Shown here: positions 59,785-64,000 of the stretch, one piece after another
How the letters are laid out: each line of letters starts with the position of its first letter
Position numbering within the stretch: position 1 is the first letter of the stretch
NCBI GenBank assembly: GCA_028829895.1
Contig: CM054177.1
Location: forward strand, 37,230,564 to 37,294,563
Direction: 5' to 3'
DNA length: 64,000 nucleotides
Origin: Sinotaia quadrata
Taxonomy: Eukaryota > Mollusca > Gastropoda > Architaenioglossa > Viviparidae
Translations under genes and position numbers: made by a program
Notes under the pieces: model-generated
The model's database searches: none
Seen by the model: only the letters and a program-made list of their open reading frames with translations
Told to the model about the DNA's origin: nothing

Positions 59785-59850
59785 TGGGCCCACGGGCAAC
59801 TGCCCAGTTTGCCCAGACATTAATACTGCACTGGAAGGGGGGGGGGGGTT
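59785..59850. mobile_element. Possible DNA-transposon end plus G run
   Basis: GGGCCCACGGGCAACTGCCC with AGTTTGCCCAGACATTAA and TACTGCACTGGAA reads, on the minus strand, like the GGGCAACTGCCC-type terminus of some hAT elements. A G12 run follows. No partner end or TSD is located. Confidence 0.3.
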
Positions 59851-59961
59851 TAGAGAGGAAAGAGAGGAAAGCAGGTTGAAACTGCTTATGTTGCACGTGC
59901 ATTCGTATGAGATTTTTTTCTTTGCTTTGTTTGACATGTGTGTTGTTAGCCACAATGTGAC

Positions 59962-60123
59962 TGTTGTGACGCCAACCTTGTTTATTTGAATTTATCTGAC
60001 ACACGTCATCAAAGACCATTTGAGAGCTGATGTCAGGACAAGAGATCTGGTTACTATTAGCTCTCAAAATGGTCTTTGATGATGTGTGTCGGATAAAATT
60101 CAAACAAGGTTGGCGTCACAACA
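59962..60123. repeat. Inverted repeat, 67-bp arms, 27-bp loop
   Basis: The left arm (59962-60029) begins TGTTGTGACGCCAACCTTGT. The right arm (60057-60123) is its reverse complement with about five differences, including a small indel after CTTGTTT. The centre is TGTCAGGACAAGAGATCTGG with a few more bases. A transcript would fold into a long hairpin. It may be a fold-back element or an inverted duplication. The start of the minus-strand ORF 59471-60103 falls within it. Confidence 0.9.
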
Positions 60124-60234
60124 TGTTATTCTCCCATTATCAATCCAATCGAAATCAAATCAAATGAACTGTGATAAATAGTGTTTCACAAACACTGAAA
60201 TAGGGAAAACTAATGCACGGGATAAAGTTATTTG

Positions 60235-60981
60235 CATGATTACAATACGGCACTGGATACAGTTTTGTATACAGTTATATATGGCACTAGATACAGTTAT
60301 TTATACAGTTATATATGGCACTAGATACACTTATTTATACAGCTATATTATGGCACTGGATACAGTTATTTATACAGCTATATTATGGCACTGGATATTG
60401 TTATTTATACGGTTATAATATAGCACTGGATACAGTAATTTACACGGTCAAATTATAGTTGTGTATACAGTTATTTACAGGGTTACTATATAGAACTGCA
60501 TACAGTTATTTACAAGGTCGCATTATAACAAGAGATACAGTTAATTACAATGTGAAATTATGACACTGGATAGTGTTATTTATACGGTCATATTAGAACA
60601 GTGGATACACTTGTTTACAGGTTTACATTATAGCAGTACACACAGCTATTTATACGAATATATTATGACATTTGTTGCAGTTGTTTACATGGTTACAGTA
60701 TTGCAGTGAATATAGTTGTTTACACGGATACGTTATAGAAGTGAATATCCTTTACACGGTTATGTTCTAGAAGTGGATACCGTTATTTGCACGGTTATTC
60801 TATTGCAAGGGATACAGTTATTTACACAGATACACTATTGTAGTGGGTACCGTTATTTACACAGTAACGTTCTAGAAGTGGGTACCGTTATTTACACGGC
60901 TACGTTATAGAAGTGGATGCAGTTATTTACACGGTTATGTTACAGAATTCGTATCCATTATTTACACGGTTACATTATAGA
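60235..60981. repeat. 35-bp minisatellite, first block
   Basis: Units such as CACTGGATACAGTTATTTAT with ACAGYTATATTATGG, later AGTGGATACCGTTATTTACA with CGGTTAYGTTATAGA. The array continues at 61385 and 62547 after two insertions. Confidence 0.9.
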
Positions 60982-61384
60982 ATGTATGAAATGTTTCCAA
61001 GTCCACTCTCTCTCAATTAGTCAGTTTAAATTCACCACTCAAACTAACGACTGCCTTCAGAGACGGAATTCTCTCTTTGTCTTCAAATTCAAAAGTGAAT
61101 AGACAGGAAAATTCTCTACTGTAAGTAAACTCCTTAAACTCACTAGTTTCATTCTCATAAATCATAATCATTGTATAATAAAATTAAAAAAACAACAACA
61201 ACAGCTCACTCAGTTTCCACTAGGTCGGCAAATCTAGAATATTCTTGCCTTGGGCTGTTTACTTCAGACTCATATACTTTCAAAATAACACTATAAGGAA
61301 TGTACAAGGTTGGGTCACTGACAATTTAGCAACTTAAATAACAATTAAAATTAAAAATAGGGAGGGCAAATTTACTTTGTCACA
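60982..61384. mobile_element. LTR-like family D copy 2, 3' fragment
   Basis: It matches 53822-54219 from AATGTATGAAATGTTTCCAA to AGGGCAAATTTACTTTGTCA. It interrupts the 35-bp minisatellite. The left edge is a truncation at a minisatellite unit (ATTATAG), and the right edge GTCACA is the presumed LTR end. No TSD is seen. Confidence 0.6.
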
Positions 61385-61749
61385 TAAGTGTATACCATTA
61401 GTTACCATTGGTTAGGCTATAGAAGTGGATACAATTATTTACATGGTTACGTTATAGCAGTGGATACAGTTATTTACACGGTTACGTTATAGCAGTGGAT
61501 ACAGTTATTTACACGGTTACGTTATAGCAGTGGATACAGTTATTTACACGGTTACGTTATAGCAGTGGATACAGTTATTTACACGGTTACGTTATAGAAG
61601 TGGATACAGTTATTTACACGGTTACATTATAGAAGTGGATACAGTTATTTACATGGTTATGTTATACAAGTGATACCGTTATTTACACAGTTATTTAATT
61701 TTTTTACAGTATACGGTTACGTTAGAGATATGCATACAGTTATTTACAT
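61385..61749. repeat. 35-bp minisatellite, middle block
   Basis: Highly uniform units: GCAGTGGATACAGTTATTTA with CACGGTTACGTTATA, at least five nearly identical copies between 61455 and 61650. The last bases ATTTACAT (61742-61749) are the left TSD of the hAT. Confidence 0.95.
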
Positions 61750-62538
61750 CAGGAGTCTCCAAACTACGGCCCGCGAGGCCCTCTCATGCGGCCCATGGAG
61801 ACCTTTTTGTCTATGGAAAAAAATTACGGAAATTTACGTGTATCCTGCCAAGATCAGCCGCCGCTACATTTTTCTATCTCTAATCTCTGAGAGTTGAGAT
61901 GGAACAAACAACTCCTACCCAGATTCGGAATAAAGGAGCGTTATTGATATGGGTCACTGATTGTTACATAAGTAGGACATATTCTTAGTATCCAGTCCAC
62001 CCAGTCTATAGTATATGAGCAGTCAACCATAACTATTAGACAAAGCCATTGAGTTGCAAACAAATGACCTCCTTAGGGACAAGTTCAAAGGACTGTTGGG
62101 ATTTTACCAGTTTTTGCCCAAGGAAGACTTTCCTAATGTCATAACCTTTGCATCAAGGTACCTTTCAATCTTTGGAACAACATACCTGTGTGAACAAACA
62201 TTTCCAAGAATGAAAATACGTGAAGAACAATTTGAGAACAAACTTGTCTGATGATAATCTCAGTCACTGTTGATGTTAGGGACATCAAATTAAAGTCAGA
62301 AATGTCTGCTATTTTGGCATCCAGGAAACAATTTCACCATTCCCACTAATACAGTTATTCATGTGTAGTGTATCAATGTGTTATTAAAAATAACTGAATT
62401 AAATAATATTAAATAAATAATTAAAAACAACATCCATTCTTTGATTCTATTTTATTTGGACCTCGAGTGGTAATCAGTCCCCAAACTGCTGTTTGATAGA
62501 TAATGCGGCCCTCGGGCTGAAAAGTTTGGAGACCCTTG
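61750..62538 (+). mobile_element. hAT element, internally deleted (789 bp)
   Basis: It starts CAGGAGTCTCCAAACTACGG and ends AGTTTGGAGACCCTTG, an inverted pair. A perfect 8-bp TSD ATTTACAT (61742-61749 and 62539-62546) matches the minisatellite into which it inserted. Sub-terminal sequences CGGCCCGCGAGGCC and GCGGCCCTCGGGCTG are also inverted copies. It keeps only the last part of the transposase gene, so it is non-autonomous. Its ends differ from the hAT at 23.8 kb, so it belongs to another hAT family. Confidence 0.95.
62030..62349 (+). pseudogene. hAT transposase C-terminal remnant
   Basis: The open frame gives KAIELQTNDLLRDKFKGLLG, then FYQFLPKEDFPNVITFASRY and FGTTYLCEQTFPRMK, the conserved C-terminal dimerisation region of hAT transposases (FGxTYLCEQTFxxMK, the type seen in GTF2IRD2-like elements). 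After NKL near 62247 a one-base frameshift is needed to continue with SDDNLSH and then DIKLKSEMSAILASRKQ, reaching a stop at 62347-62349. All upstream domains are missing. It is a decayed, non-functional remnant. Confidence 0.85.
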
Positions 62539-62546
62539 ATTTACAT

Positions 62547-62875
62547 GATTATGTTCTAGAAGTGGATACTGTTATTTACTCGGTTACATTATAGCAGTAG
62601 ATGCATTTATTTACTCGGTTACATTATAGCAGTAGATACATTTTTTATTTACTCGGTTACATTATAGCAGTAGATACATTTATTTACTCGGTTACATTAT
62701 AGCAGTAGATGCATTTATTTACTCGGTTACATTATAGCAGTAGATACATTTTTTATTTACTCGGTTACATTATAGCAGTAGATACATTTATTTACTCGGT
62801 TATGTCAATGGATGCGGTTATTCGCACAACTATGTTATTTCACTGCAGTTATTTACACGGTTATATTATGGCAGG
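62547..62875. repeat. 35-bp minisatellite, last block
   Basis: AGCAGTAGATACATTTATTT with ACTCGGTTACATTAT units are uniform here and belong to a subtype (CTCGG, AGTAGATACA) different from the middle block. A 6-bp TTTTTT-extended variant occurs twice. Confidence 0.95.
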
Positions 62876-63434
62876 ATACGCAAACAGCTCTCAAGCGAAT
62901 CCTGATCCGCCTTGCACGTGTGACGTCATTTGACCCGAAAATATTCACGCTATCAACAATGTTATCTTGGCGCAATGATAAATTCCAAGAGATTGAGATA
63001 CTGTCCACGTTCTTTGTCACGACACACTTTAGCCTCGTCAATCTGCTTCCATCCGGCTTTCTTGTTGTTGCTCGATTGAAGTATAATAATCAAGTCCAGA
63101 ATAGCTGGACACGCTCAGGGCGATTCGGCCATGACACGCTCAGTTCATAGTGACTAAAATGTATGCGTGATCTCCCCTTGATGGAATGTTTGTACACGTG
63201 AAAGGCTGAACTGGGCTATTCACACACTAATGCATGTACTTACGCTCGAACAGGTGTATGTCAAAGTGCTCTATGCAAATGTCTCTGAGTTATGATGAAA
63301 GCGGGAATGGAAAGTGTTCGCCTGCTACAATTCAAGATGTAACATAATAGCATTATAATTATCACACTCTGTGGCCTAAACCGGACTTCTATTAGGGCAA
63401 TTTCTTCTCGGAACGTCATTTGTTGATCAAATTC

Positions 63435-63435
<1 letters not shown>
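62876..63435. other. Spacer, nothing recognised
   Basis: The ORFs 62812-63150 and 62853-63041 oppose each other and start in the minisatellite. No domain is seen. Confidence 0.5.
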
Positions 63436-63488
<53 letters not shown>

Positions 63489-63512
63489 GTGTTTGTGTGT
63501 ATGTGTGTGTGA
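63436..63512. repeat. (GT)n microsatellite
   Basis: More than 25 uninterrupted GT units, then interrupted GTGTTGTGTTTGTGTGTATG. The histidine/threonine ORFs on the minus strand come from it. Confidence 0.98.
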
Positions 63513-63787
63513 GTGATAGAGAGAATGAATCTTGCTGCGCTTTGGCACATATGGCACGGTTCAATTGCCATTGCACTCGCTCTGGTCTCACTCCCTGACG
63601 GGACATGCCACAAATCTAGTGTTTACCACAAACGCTGACTTTAAAATGGAACAGAACAACAGTCCGGAACGAATAGTGCGTAAATACAGATTCCAGACGG
63701 GTGATCTAAAAGTAATGTGCAACTGTTCTAAACCCCGCACGTGCGTTTTGAGTCACATGGTTGTATGCCGCTCTCGCCCTACTATTC

Positions 63788-64000
63788 CAGGGATGGGGGA
63801 ACACTTTTTTTGGTATTGCCCTAAATCTGTTTATGTTAGTGTAAACTTCAAAGTAAACAAAGCCAAGTTAATTGATTAAACAAAAACCAGTTTATTGCTC
63901 TTAAAATTAAGAATAAATGCTTTCAAAGTCAAGAATTAATTTAAAAAATTAAAAACTTTAAAAAGCCACACATGCTATCCTAAGAATAGCACACATACAA
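63788..64000. mobile_element. Possible left end of a hAT element cut by the window edge
   Basis: CAGGGATGGGGGAACACTTT followed by TTTT resembles the CAGGGxTGGGGAACCTTTTT ends of a widespread hAT group. Any right end would lie beyond the window, so TSD and identity cannot be tested. The C-terminal half of the ORF at 63532-63879 reads through this end, which weakens that ORF as a gene. Confidence 0.35.

Noticed and set aside
63532..63879. 115-codon ORF as a small cysteine-rich gene
   Set aside because: Its second half reads through a hAT-like terminus, and there is no splice or domain support.

Overview
The window is AT-rich animal nuclear DNA with no intact protein-coding gene that I can defend. 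No ORF has a recognisable cellular domain, and there is no rRNA gene, no convincing tRNA gene, no CRISPR array and no bacterial-style operon. The content is tandem repeats, transposable-element (TE) copies and quiet AT-rich spacer. The hAT and mariner-like ends, LTR-type elements and very dense minisatellites fit an intergenic or intronic stretch of an invertebrate genome. A mollusc would be my guess, but nothing seen here fixes the taxon.

By adding up the intervals listed below, about 18 kb is tandem repeat, in roughly 50 separate arrays with monomers of 23-80 bp. Almost every array has its own monomer. Several show higher-order structure: a 47-bp unit in a 259-bp super-unit at 3.5-5.1 kb, a 35-bp unit in 70-bp dimers at 28 kb, and a 48-bp unit in 96-bp dimers at 29.6 kb. 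Most longer ORFs in the window come from these arrays, because monomers of 36 or 54 bp, or stop-free 23-bp monomers, keep frames open.

A further 17 kb or so is dispersed elements. (1) There are LTR-like sequences with TG...CA ends. Two copies of family A (11913-14468 and 20958-23174) and one of family C (18666-19828) each have their own perfect 5-bp target-site duplication (TSD) and look like solo LTRs. Families B (31078-32565, 54255-55947) and D (52583-54219, 60982-61384) are older and less certain. (2) There are three bounded hAT elements: 23797-26051 (8-bp TSD CTCTACAA), 61750-62538 (8-bp TSD ATTTACAT) and a 129-bp MITE at 41922-42050. (3) A TA-flanked mariner/pogo-type element lies at 42110-42887. 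(4) An unclassified dispersed repeat has copies at 7534-8458 and 33892-34435. (5) An inverted-repeat hairpin lies at 59962-60123.

The most interesting part is the hAT at 23.8-26.1 kb. It keeps its ends and the last 50 codons of a hAT transposase, but the middle is foreign. That middle is a decayed coding sequence with a charged N-terminal part, a run of TQT tripeptides, a basic patch, a Q/H-rich stretch and the block QWGYYNHPIADLIQLML. Related sequence recurs at 58.8-59.7 kb (minus strand) and, as a 254-bp fragment with a 6-bp TSD, inside LTR copy A1. I do not recognise this protein. It is the best candidate here for an undescribed repeat-borne coding family.

Three short stretches (20225-20413, 45202-45361 and 45457-45512) have splice-site-like borders and coding-like content. 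They are listed as weak exon candidates.
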